Shown piece after piece: positions 23,452 through 28,970 of a stretch of DNA of 29,023 nt; the stretch's first letter is position 1; every line of letters starts with the position of its first letter. The notes beneath the pieces are model-generated. The model ran no database searches and was not told where the DNA came from. It worked only from the letters and a program-made list of their open reading frames with translations. The DNA comes from a virus, in the IMG/VR virus record IMGVR_UViG_3300046787_000397, positions 1 through 29,023 of that record; one strand, given 5' to 3'. The translations under genes and the position numbers were made by a program.

Positions 23452-25005
23452 CTATTCCTCCTTATTTTGGAACGTAATAACTACGCCAATAGTGACCATG
23501 TTGCCAGCTATAGAAGCGGCATTTTCAACAATTTGTTTAACTACTAGCACTGGGTCGAGTACGCCCGATTCAATAACATCTATTAGCTCTGGGCCTTGAC
23601 GTAAGTTAAAGCCCATAGGGTATTCGCTGGCTAGTACTTCGTTCAGCTTGACATCAGCAGATAGAGCAGCATTGTTCAGAAGTTTCTTAAAGGTATTGAC
23701 TAGAGCGTTTTTAAATATAGGGCTGATGTCTAGCTTGGATAGTTCTACTAGAGTCACGCCACCGCCAGCTACCACGCCTTGGGAGTGGGCCGCACGGGTT
23801 GATTGGATAGCATCCTCTACCCTAAATTCTTTTTCTTCACGCTCAGTGTCGGTAGCTCCACCAATTCTGAATAGGGCTATTTTACCTTGGAGTTTGGCTA
23901 GGCGGTCACGAATTTTCTCAGCAATGACTTCGTTTTCCTCAGCTTCAATACGAGCCTGGAGTTCTGCAATACGCTTATCATATTCTTCATCATCACGGGT
24001 GCCATCAAAGATAGAAGCAGTTGACTGGGTGCAGACAACCCTTTTAGCTTGACCGATATACTCAGCCCCGAAGTTCTTAATGTTGTCGCCCTCGGCAATT
24101 ATCTTACCGCCAGTATAAACTGCGATGTCCTCTAGGTACTGGGTACCCATATCACCAGTGGATGGCGAACCGACTACGATAGCATCTATATTACCTTGAA
24201 TAATATTAGCCACGATTGTCTGGTAGGCTTCGCCCTCAAATTCACCCACGAAAGCCACTCTTAGCTTGTCGCTTGGGCCAGACTTAGTTGCTTCGGCTGT
24301 CTTTTGCAGTAATTCTAAAGCATCTATAGCCGAGCTGATTCGCTTAGCGGAAACTATAACTAAACAGTTGCTTAGTTCTTTTTTACCATCAGTAATAGCC
24401 GTGAAGCCTTTTTGGATATAATAACCCTCAACATATTCACGCTCTACCCCAGATACATGAGCTTTTTCAGTGATTAAACCACCATCACGGCCAACATATT
24501 CCACCGCTCCAGCAATTAATTTACCAAGGGCTGGGTCGCCACTAGATATAGTTGCTACCTGTTCCAACTGCCCCTCGGCTACTGGGCTGGCTAATTCATC
24601 GATTGCATCGGCTAGGGTCAGGCTATCTTTAGTAATAACATCCCGAACTTCCATTGGATTCATTCCAGCGGCTACCGCTTGGTTGGCTTCTTTAAGTAGA
24701 TTATAAGTAAGAGCCACAGTAGCAGTGGTGCCATCACCAGCAATACGGTTGGTGTTCTGGCTCGCTTCGCTTAGTAGCTGAGCACCCATATTCTTAGGTC
24801 GGTCACTAAAATATACTTCCTTGGCTACAGTCACACCGTCACGGGTAAGCATGGGTCGGCCATAGGTTTTTTCAATAAGGACATTTAAACCCTTAATTCC
24901 ATAGGTAGTGGTTACGGCATCGTAAAGCTCCCTAGCACCATCCATAAGATAGCCCCTGGCTTCGGTTCCATAATAAACTAATTTATTGTCTTTTTTATCT
25001 TGCAT
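23452..25005 (-). CDS. groEL: Phage-encoded chaperonin GroEL (Hsp60)
   Basis: The 517-residue protein is a group I chaperonin that folds polypeptides in an ATP-driven cage. Asp56 in LTRDGVTVAKEV matches the conserved N-terminal ATPase Asp. GDGTTATVALTY (90-101) is the P-loop-like GDGTTT motif with the third Thr changed to Ala. RVEDAIQSTRAA carries the ATPase Asp398 equivalent, followed by GVVAGGGVTL. The C-terminus ends ITFQNKEE and lacks the usual GGM tail. It follows groES after one base, with a GGAGGA SD inside the groES end. It probably helps fold phage capsid or tail proteins in place of, or with, host GroEL. Confidence 0.93.
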   Translation of the reverse strand: MQDKKDNKLVYYGTEARGYLMDGARELYDAVTTTYGIKGLNVLIEKTYGRPMLTRDGVTVAKEVYFSDRPKNMGAQLLSEASQNTNRIAGDGTTATVALTYNLLKEANQAVAAGMNPMEVRDVITKDSLTLADAIDELASPVAEGQLEQVATISSGDPALGKLIAGAVEYVGRDGGLITEKAHVSGVEREYVEGYYIQKGFTAITDGKKELSNCLVIVSAKRISSAIDALELLQKTAEATKSGPSDKLRVAFVGEFEGEAYQTIVANIIQGNIDAIVVGSPSTGDMGTQYLEDIAVYTGGKIIAEGDNIKNFGAEYIGQAKRVVCTQSTASIFDGTRDDEEYDKRIAELQARIEAEENEVIAEKIRDRLAKLQGKIALFRIGGATDTEREEKEFRVEDAIQSTRAAHSQGVVAGGGVTLVELSKLDISPIFKNALVNTFKKLLNNAALSADVKLNEVLASEYPMGFNLRQGPELIDVIESGVLDPVLVVKQIVENAASIAGNMVTIGVVITFQNKEE

Positions 25006-25006
25006 T

Positions 25007-25339
25007 TTAATCCTCCCAGGCTGTTAATAATGATAATTTCATAAGGCAGTAGCTTTTATCGTCTACTTCAACAATCACACCCCTGTCAGAAAATTCTGGC
25101 CAGTATACGGTCTTGCCGATAAGGTCTTTATAAAACTCCTGGAGAGTAGATAGCTTGTCGGTATTTAATAAACTATCCTCAGATACCCAGCTATTACCGC
25201 CAAAGAACGGCATTTTGTCCGAGATGGACACTAGGGTGCCTTTTTCAAAACCTTTTGGTGGTTCATTAGATACGAACTTTCCATACTTATTTTTTTCTAT
25301 TTCCACTACACAGTGGTCATTTAACGCATGTAACGCCAT
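25007..25339 (-). CDS. groES: GroES-like co-chaperonin (110 aa)
   Basis: The 110-residue protein is slightly longer than cellular GroES (about 97). It keeps the GroES frame: an opening strand HALNDHCVVEIEK, a flexible loop region (KFVSNEPPKGFEKG), then GTLVSIS, IGKTVYWPEF, and the closing DKSYCLMKLSLLTAW, comparable to the terminal strand of GroES. The mobile loop lacks the classic GGIVL anchor, as in some phage co-chaperonins such as T4 gp31. It lies one base upstream of groEL, a classical groES-groEL pair. SD AGGAG before ATG. The call rests on context and strand pattern. Confidence 0.75.
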   Translation of the reverse strand: MALHALNDHCVVEIEKNKYGKFVSNEPPKGFEKGTLVSISDKMPFFGGNSWVSEDSLLNTDKLSTLQEFYKDLIGKTVYWPEFSDRGVIVEVDDKSYCLMKLSLLTAWED

Positions 25340-25340
25340 T

Positions 25341-25424
25341 TTATTCTCCTATTAGATTTATTAACCAAATAACGCACATAAACAAAAACAACACCCCTAA
25401 CACTTGGAATATTAATGTAATCAT
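25341..25424 (-). CDS. Micro membrane peptide (27 aa)
   Basis: A 27-codon frame with SD AAGGAG (9 nt before ATG 25424) and TATAAT upstream. The product is essentially one transmembrane helix (LIFQVLGVLFLFMCVIWLIN). Its TAA ends two bases before the groES ATG. It is either a membrane peptide or a translated leader of the chaperonin genes. Confidence 0.5.
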   Translation of the reverse strand: MITLIFQVLGVLFLFMCVIWLINLIGE

Positions 25425-25448
25425 TTTATGGCTCCTTTACCTATTATC

Positions 25449-25454
25449 ATTATA
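25449..25454 (-). promoter_or_regulatory. -10 box TATAAT for the chaperonin genes
   Basis: TATAAT on the minus strand overlaps the end of the methyltransferase gene. AAAGGAGCCA follows 11 nt later, then ATG 25424. No -35 box is clear. It could drive the micro-peptide, groES and groEL. Confidence 0.5.
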
Positions 25455-26412
25455 CTATATGTCTTACTAACTTTTCCATAACCGCCTGAACGGTGTTCAC
25501 AGTTACTGCGTTTCCACACATCTTGTAGCGTTGGGTATCTGATTCTCCTGCTGTCCACCCATCGGGAAAGCCTTGCAGTCGTTCACACTCTAGGGGTGTT
25601 AAGCGGCGTATTCTTGCTTCTTGTTGCAACATCTTACGCTGGTTAGATTGCCCCTTGTAGTAGTTGGCGTCAAGTGTTGGGTGTATAAACGGTTGCCTAT
25701 TGCCGCCCTGCATTGTGTTCAGGGTTGGTGCTACCCCCCCCGTACCGTAGACCCTGTCATTACTGTGCCTGGGCTGGTTGAGCTGGACAATATCTTGGCC
25801 GTTTGTTCCGCCGATAGGTAATACTTGTCGGCTACATTCGTCTCTAAGATGTCCGATAAAGTAGATGCGTTCTCGGTTTTGGGGAACTCCGAAGTCTTTG
25901 CTGTTAAGTACCTGCCATTCAACTCGATACCCCAAGTCGGAGAGAACCCCAAGTATTGTCTGGAAAGTTTTTCCTTGTTCGTGACTAAGTAAACCCTTGA
26001 CATTTTCGAGTACCAGATGTCTGGGTCTTTTTTCTGCAAGAATCCGAGCGATGTCAAAAAAGAGTGTGCCTCTTGTGTCGTCAAATCCTTTTCGTTTGCC
26101 AGCGATTGAGAATGCTTGGCAAGGAAATCCTCCAACGAGTAGGTCAAAGTCTGGGAGTTCGGTAGCATTGATTGTTGTTGCGTTGCCATAATTTTTGTGT
26201 CCATTGAATTGCCTTTCGTAGACTTTAATTGCGTATTTGTCGATTTCGGAGTAACCAATACAATCTGGCTGTTGCCATTTGAGTAGTTTGTCCTTAATGT
26301 TGTCACTACCTTGTTCTGTTTGAGCATCGCTTTGTTGTACGCATCGTATATAAGCACTTTGTATTCCAATTTCAAATCCTCCTATTCCACTGAAAAGAGA
26401 TAAATATTTCAC
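25450..26412 (-). CDS. DNA (cytosine-5) methyltransferase, orphan
   Basis: The 320-residue protein has all main C5-methyltransferase motifs. Motif I is LFSGIGGFEIG (6-16), IV is GGFPCQAFS with catalytic Cys98, VI is ENVKG (136-140), VIII is QNRERIYFIG (178-187), and X is GNAVTVNTVQ (300-309). The target-recognition region is about 190-265, followed by LECERLQGFPDGW. An insertion of about 25-30 residues (20-51) separates motif I from the YSEID motif II. Start is GTG 26412, overlapping the terminase-small stop (GTGA). No restriction enzyme is nearby, so it probably protects phage DNA from host restriction. Confidence 0.92.
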   Translation of the reverse strand: MKYLSLFSGIGGFEIGIQSAYIRCVQQSDAQTEQGSDNIKDKLLKWQQPDCIGYSEIDKYAIKVYERQFNGHKNYGNATTINATELPDFDLLVGGFPCQAFSIAGKRKGFDDTRGTLFFDIARILAEKRPRHLVLENVKGLLSHEQGKTFQTILGVLSDLGYRVEWQVLNSKDFGVPQNRERIYFIGHLRDECSRQVLPIGGTNGQDIVQLNQPRHSNDRVYGTGGVAPTLNTMQGGNRQPFIHPTLDANYYKGQSNQRKMLQQEARIRRLTPLECERLQGFPDGWTAGESDTQRYKMCGNAVTVNTVQAVMEKLVRHIV

Positions 26413-26897
26413 TGGGCTTTAGTTTTCTTTTTAATATACTCCAAGAACTCAGCTCGCATTTCTTCGGGTATCTCGCCAGTGGAGGTAGCCTGGCCCTGGA
26501 TAGTAACATCCATCTTATTGCCATACTGGGCATCAGATAGCCATTTCCTAGCATTGGCATCCCCCTCCATCGCCTTGGCCATCGCCACATAAGAGATAGC
26601 TACCCAGCCCCTTTTACCATATTTCTTAAGCATACGGTCTTGGCTCTTTTTACCGCCCTTAACTGGTACCTTAGACCAATCAATCTCCCCACGGGTCATC
26701 ATACGGTCAATTATGGTAGATAGGCTGATAGAGCCTACTGGGCGACCATTAGGGTTCCTAACCTCCCCTGGTTTGATTTGGGTAGCTTTGTTTTGCCAGG
26801 TGGTCTTGGGTTTGGGTTCGTCATGGAGGATTAAATCATCCTCAACTTGTTCCACCTCCACAGGTTCTACTATTTCAGGTTCGACAATATCACTCAT
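26409..26897 (-). CDS. Putative terminase small subunit (DUF5681-like)
   Basis: The 162-residue protein has an acidic N-terminus, then IKPGEVRNPNGRPVGSISL (about 42-60), the KPG-GNPNGRP motif of DUF5681 proteins that often lie beside terminase genes. The C-terminal part is helical (WVAISYVAMAKAMEGDANAR) and ends with a charged tail. By position, three to eight genes before terL and next to a possible packaging site, it is a fair candidate for the DNA-recognition subunit. The alternative is a small nucleic-acid-binding protein. Only a weak SD (AATAGG) precedes ATG 26897. Confidence 0.6.
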   Translation of the reverse strand: MSDIVEPEIVEPVEVEQVEDDLILHDEPKPKTTWQNKATQIKPGEVRNPNGRPVGSISLSTIIDRMMTRGEIDWSKVPVKGGKKSQDRMLKKYGKRGWVAISYVAMAKAMEGDANARKWLSDAQYGNKMDVTIQGQATSTGEIPEEMRAEFLEYIKKKTKAQ

Positions 26898-26947
26898 ACT
26901 ATAAGCCTATTCTTTTAGTTAATAAATAAAAATCAGATTGGGGGTAA

Positions 26948-27301
26948 CTAAAGGTTGTCATTAACAACCTCGCCAGTAAATTTATTCTGCCAGTAAGCCT
27001 CCAGCTCATTATGCTCCCAGTGGGGACACCGCCTGGTTTTAGACACGCAGCAAGCATAGCCTATAGTAGCTGGCGCAGGGGTGTTTGCATAAGGGTTCGG
27101 CTTGGTTACTGCTGCTGGTGTTTTACCAACGTTCCCCACAAAAACATCATTAGGCTTATAAACTGGCTCGGCATTGTCTACAGCATCAGTTAGCGCCCGA
27201 GAGAGTAATCGGTTGGTATAAGCAAAGATAGTCCGTTGATCCCCAGCTGCATTAGCTACTAATACATCATATATAGCATCATCTATTCTAACCATCTTCA
27301 T
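26948..27301 (-). CDS. Putative ribbon-helix-helix DNA-binding protein with a Cys/His C-terminus
   Basis: The start chosen is ATG 27301 (117 residues). An ATG at 27337 would extend it by 12 residues but lies inside the -35 box of its promoter. Residues 4-38 (RIDDAIYDVLVANAAG, then a second helix NRLLSRALTDA) look like a short strand plus two helices, the ribbon-helix-helix fold. A Pro-rich linker follows, then CC (84/85), Cys92, His94 and His97, a possible metal site. The promoter's -10 ends 7 nt before ATG, so the mRNA would be leaderless. It may regulate the adjacent two-way control region. A TerS-related role is an alternative. Confidence 0.55.
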   Translation of the reverse strand: MKMVRIDDAIYDVLVANAAGDQRTIFAYTNRLLSRALTDAVDNAEPVYKPNDVFVGNVGKTPAAVTKPNPYANTPAPATIGYACCVSKTRRCPHWEHNELEAYWQNKFTGEVVNDNL

Positions 27302-27308
27302 AACAGAT

Positions 27309-27337
27309 AGTGTATACAAAGTGTTACATAAATGCAA
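27309..27337 (-). promoter_or_regulatory. Minus-strand promoter, TTGCAT-17-TACACT
   Basis: On the minus strand, TTGCAT (27337-27332) and TACACT (27314-27309) are separated by exactly 17 bp. The predicted start is at or next to ATG 27301. This promoter faces the packaging and virion genes. Confidence 0.6.
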
Positions 27338-27356
27338 CAGATTATTACATAGCTTA

Positions 27357-27368
27357 TTACCTCTGTTA
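27357..27368 (-). repeat. AACAGAGGT repeat, copy A
   Basis: TAACAGAGGTAA on the minus strand. It lies about 20 bp upstream of the -35 box of the leftward promoter, so it is not in that transcript. Confidence 0.65.
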
Positions 27369-27403
27369 GATACCGTTAGCTTATTGATTTTACGGCTAGA
27401 AAT

Positions 27404-27463
27404 GGGTGGGGGTCAGTAATTTTTCTTACCCCCGTGCCCTTTTCGGGGCATACCCCCGCCCCC
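27404..27463. other. GC-rich island with G-runs and a small hairpin
   Basis: The plus strand has GGGTGGGGG (27404-27412). Further C-runs lie at 27429-27433, 27437-27439, 27453-27457 and 27459-27463. On the minus strand these make four G-runs, so a G-quadruplex is conceivable. GGGGGT (27408-27413) can pair with ACCCCC (27428-27433). TGCCC/GGGCA forms a small hairpin at 27435-27450, of the same form as leader copy 4. It stands out sharply from AT-rich surroundings just upstream of the packaging genes. Confidence 0.55.
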
Positions 27464-27470
27464 TGCCTAT

Positions 27471-27494
27471 GTCGTACAACATATATTGTACGAC
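27471..27494 (+). promoter_or_regulatory. Perfect 9-bp dyad overlapping a possible rightward promoter
   Basis: GTCGTACAA-CATATA-TTGTACGAC is a perfect inverted repeat. TATAAA follows at 27495-27500, and TCGTAC (27472-27477) lies 17 bp before it, so the dyad covers the -35 and spacer. This is the usual form of a repressor operator. Confidence 0.6.
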
Positions 27495-27500
27495 TATAAA

Positions 27501-27512
27501 TAACAGAGGTGA
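27501..27512 (+). repeat. AACAGAGGT repeat, copy B
   Basis: TAACAGAGGTGA directly after TATAAA (27495-27500), near the predicted transcription start of the promoter overlapping the dyad. Confidence 0.7.
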
Positions 27513-27545
27513 TACATAATAAATATAGACATTGATACATATATA

Positions 27546-27559
27546 CGCTACATATAGCG
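27546..27559. repeat. Small dyad CGCTA-CATA-TAGCG
   Basis: A perfect 5-bp inverted repeat with loop CATA, about 50 bp after the larger dyad. It might be a weak operator or a small hairpin. No function can be assigned. Confidence 0.4.
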
Positions 27560-27637
27560 CCTTGTATTGTCATATATATAGGTATAAATAGCTTTAATCT
27601 GTTATTTTATGTTTTGTTTTGGGTGTGCCTGACAACC

Positions 27638-27649
27638 CAACAGAGGTAA
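27638..27649 (+). repeat. AACAGAGGT repeat, copy C
   Basis: CAACAGAGGTAA on the plus strand; no obvious -10 box precedes it. Confidence 0.65.
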
Positions 27650-27682
27650 CGGGTACAATGTCCGTATGTTTGTATGATCTAT

Positions 27683-27715
27683 TATAAGTATGACTTATAT
27701 TAAATGCTTATAAGC
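27683..27715. repeat. Clustered TTATAAG palindromes
   Basis: TATAAGT-ATG-ACTTATA (27683-27699) is a perfect 7-bp dyad. GCTTATAAGC (27706-27715) is a perfect 10-bp palindrome seven bases further on. They share CTTATA, suggesting two sites for one dimeric DNA-binding protein, or AT-rich origin structure. Confidence 0.5.
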
Positions 27716-27791
27716 TGTTTGTTTTTCGTATATGTATAATGTATTAATTTAATCAGTTAAACTCGTTCTAAGCTATTCTACGCGGGCCAAA

Positions 27792-27841
27792 ATAACTATA
27801 TACTAACCATTTTGTATAGGTTAGCTTGTGCTGCTAGTTAT
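27792..27841. repeat. Nested two-stem hairpin
   Basis: An outer stem ATAACTA/TAGTTAT (7 bp) encloses an inner stem CTAACC/GGTTAG (6 bp, 10-nt loop), with a bulge of 4 nt on the left and 10 nt on the right. An AT-rich, T-ending stretch follows on the plus strand. It could be an RNA structure, a weak terminator or a DNA cruciform. Confidence 0.45.
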
Positions 27842-27906
27842 ATATATTTTTGTATCTGTTCGATGCTATTTTATTTTAACTTGGGCCGCTTTTATAAATA
27901 AAGTAC

Positions 27907-27935
27907 TTGTATTATCTAAGCTTATGGTATACAAT
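27907..27935 (+). promoter_or_regulatory. Rightward promoter, TTGTAT-17-TACAAT
   Basis: TTGTAT (27907-27912) and TACAAT (27930-27935) are 17 bp apart. The small gene at 27982 begins about 40 nt past the predicted start. It has the same form as the leftward promoter at 27309-27337. Confidence 0.6.
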
Positions 27936-27981
27936 GGTGTTAGTAAGATAAATAACACTTACTAGAAAGGATATAAGTACC

Positions 27982-28074
27982 ATGAGTATAAATGTAAAGC
28001 AAGTATCAGATATAAATACATCTTATGTATTTACTAATGATATTACAGGCGCAAGTACTATATTATTCGTATAA
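27982..28074 (+). CDS. Very small protein (30 aa)
   Basis: A 30-codon frame with SD AAAGGA (about 10 nt before ATG), downstream of the promoter at 27907. The product (MSINVKQVSDINTSYVFTND start, ending STILFV) is not recognised. SD and promoter support translation; its size leaves function open. It could be a leader peptide for the genes that follow. Confidence 0.45.
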   Translation: MSINVKQVSDINTSYVFTNDITGASTILFV

Positions 28075-28097
28075 TATATACTTTAATTATACCACTA

Positions 28098-28109
28098 TAA
28101 CAGAGGTAA
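28098..28109 (+). repeat. AACAGAGGT repeat, copy D
   Basis: TAACAGAGGTAA on the plus strand, in the 151-nt gap between two small genes. TATACC lies 8 nt before AGAGG. The gap otherwise shows only a doubtful 14-codon frame. Confidence 0.7.
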
Positions 28110-28225
28110 AACAATAAAAAAGAACGGAAATAAAAGGTTATGGCAAGTAAAAAATTAAAAGGGTTTAAGATCTATATAAAGTGAAATTATTAAAACAGTA
28201 ACATTAAAGTAACGGAGGTTCAACT

Positions 28226-28534
28226 ATGACAAAGCAACAGAGAATAGAACAGTACAATAAATTAAATGCTGGTTATAACATTACAGGCATTAAGAAGTTG
28301 AGTAAAGAACATCTAAATTATGCAAGACTAAATTATGCTAAAAGTTTAGACGAACTATACAAAAGCTATAGCTTTGCAAAAGAGGCTAGTTTTAAGAGTA
28401 TTTTAAACACTTATAAACCTGAGATTATAGGTCTGCAAGGTAGCTCAATGACTTACAGCGTATACCTAGTAGCAGATAATGGCGATACACTTTGGATAAC
28501 TAGAGACAATAATTATTTAGTGGAGGAGGTTTAA
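28226..28534 (+). CDS. Hypothetical protein (102 aa), early-side gene
   Basis: The 102-residue protein has a strong SD (GGAGG) before ATG 28226. It is helical at first (QQRIEQYNKLNAGYNITG, YAKSLDELYKSYSFAKEA) and beta-like at the end (YSVYLVADNGDTLWITRDN). No family recognised. It lies first of three closely spaced small plus-strand genes ending at the terminator at 28891. Small proteins of this kind in phage early regions often modulate host functions, but there is no sequence proof here. Confidence 0.68.
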   Translation: MTKQQRIEQYNKLNAGYNITGIKKLSKEHLNYARLNYAKSLDELYKSYSFAKEASFKSILNTYKPEIIGLQGSSMTYSVYLVADNGDTLWITRDNNYLVEEV

Positions 28535-28568
28535 AAGTGAAAACACTTAAAAGAATAGAGGCTATAAA

Positions 28569-28634
28569 ATGATTATATTTATAACAGTTCTGCTGCTAGC
28601 AGGTGTTTCATTGCTAGCACTATACGATCAATAA
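28569..28634 (+). CDS. Micro membrane peptide (21 aa)
   Basis: ATG 28569 overlaps the stop of an 11-codon GTG frame (28537-28572, product begins VKTLKRIEA) by ATGA. AGAGG lies 7 nt before the ATG. The product is one hydrophobic helix (IIFITVLLLAGVSLLAL) plus a short tail. Such peptides can act at the membrane, or their translation may regulate the following gene. Confidence 0.4.
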   Translation: MIIFITVLLLAGVSLLALYDQ

Positions 28635-28655
28635 TTAAATAAGAGGGGTTACATT

Positions 28656-28868
28656 ATGAAAACACTACGAATCATTAAAACAAGTGCTTTTAGCAGTAAA
28701 AAAATATATTTTGATAATTACACAAGTGCTTTAAATGCTTTAATACTAGCTAATCACTTGCAACCAAAACATCCAGATATTACAACAGAGTTTCAAGCGC
28801 ATGGCGGTAAAAAATGGTATACAGTTGGAATTGCTAACAATGGCAATATAAACTTTACACAAAACTAA
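28656..28868 (+). CDS. Hypothetical small basic protein (70 aa)
   Basis: The 70-residue protein has SD AGAGGGG before ATG. It begins MKTLRIIKTSAFSSKKIYF, has a central helix (YTSALNALILANHLQ) and a closing strand pair (KWYTVGIANNGNINF). Its first residues resemble the 11-codon frame just upstream (VKTLKRIEA), a possible sign of small duplication. It ends 22 nt before the terminator. No family recognised. Confidence 0.62.
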   Translation: MKTLRIIKTSAFSSKKIYFDNYTSALNALILANHLQPKHPDITTEFQAHGGKKWYTVGIANNGNINFTQN

Positions 28869-28890
28869 CAAACATAACATAGATATAAAT

Positions 28891-28918
28891 AGCCACTGTT
28901 ACAAGTGGCTATTTTTTT
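28891..28918 (+). terminator. Rho-independent terminator of the plus-strand gene cluster
   Basis: Perfect 7-bp stem AGCCACT-GTTACA-AGTGGCT (28891-28910), then A and seven T. It ends the small plus-strand cluster. Confidence 0.88.
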
Positions 28919-28958
28919 ATACCTGGTAACAGATCATAAATAGTTATATATACAGATA

Positions 28959-28970
28959 TAACAGAGGTTA
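28959..28970 (+). repeat. AACAGAGGT repeat, copy E
   Basis: TAACAGAGGTTA on the plus strand, about 40 bp after the terminator. TATACA lies 8 nt before AGAGG, so it may open the next transcript, which runs beyond the window. The last 100 bp hold no other feature. Confidence 0.65.

Larger units (their letters stand above)
27338..27981. other. AT-rich control region without convincing genes
   Basis: Some 640 bp separate the leftward virion genes from the rightward small genes. It holds three copies of AACAGAGGT, a GC-rich island, several perfect short dyads, a nested hairpin and promoters on both strands. Reading frames are short and low-quality. It is a likely site for regulator binding, DNA replication initiation or packaging initiation, but none of these can be proved from the sequence. 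Confidence 0.65.

Noticed and set aside
27376-27573. 65-codon minus-strand open frame in the control region
   Set aside because: Its composition is unlike a phage protein, it lacks an SD, and it runs across the GC island, dyad and repeat copies, so it is probably chance.
28141-28185. 14-codon plus-strand frame (MASKKLKGFKIYIK)
   Set aside because: The only SD-like sequence is too close to the ATG and nothing else supports translation.
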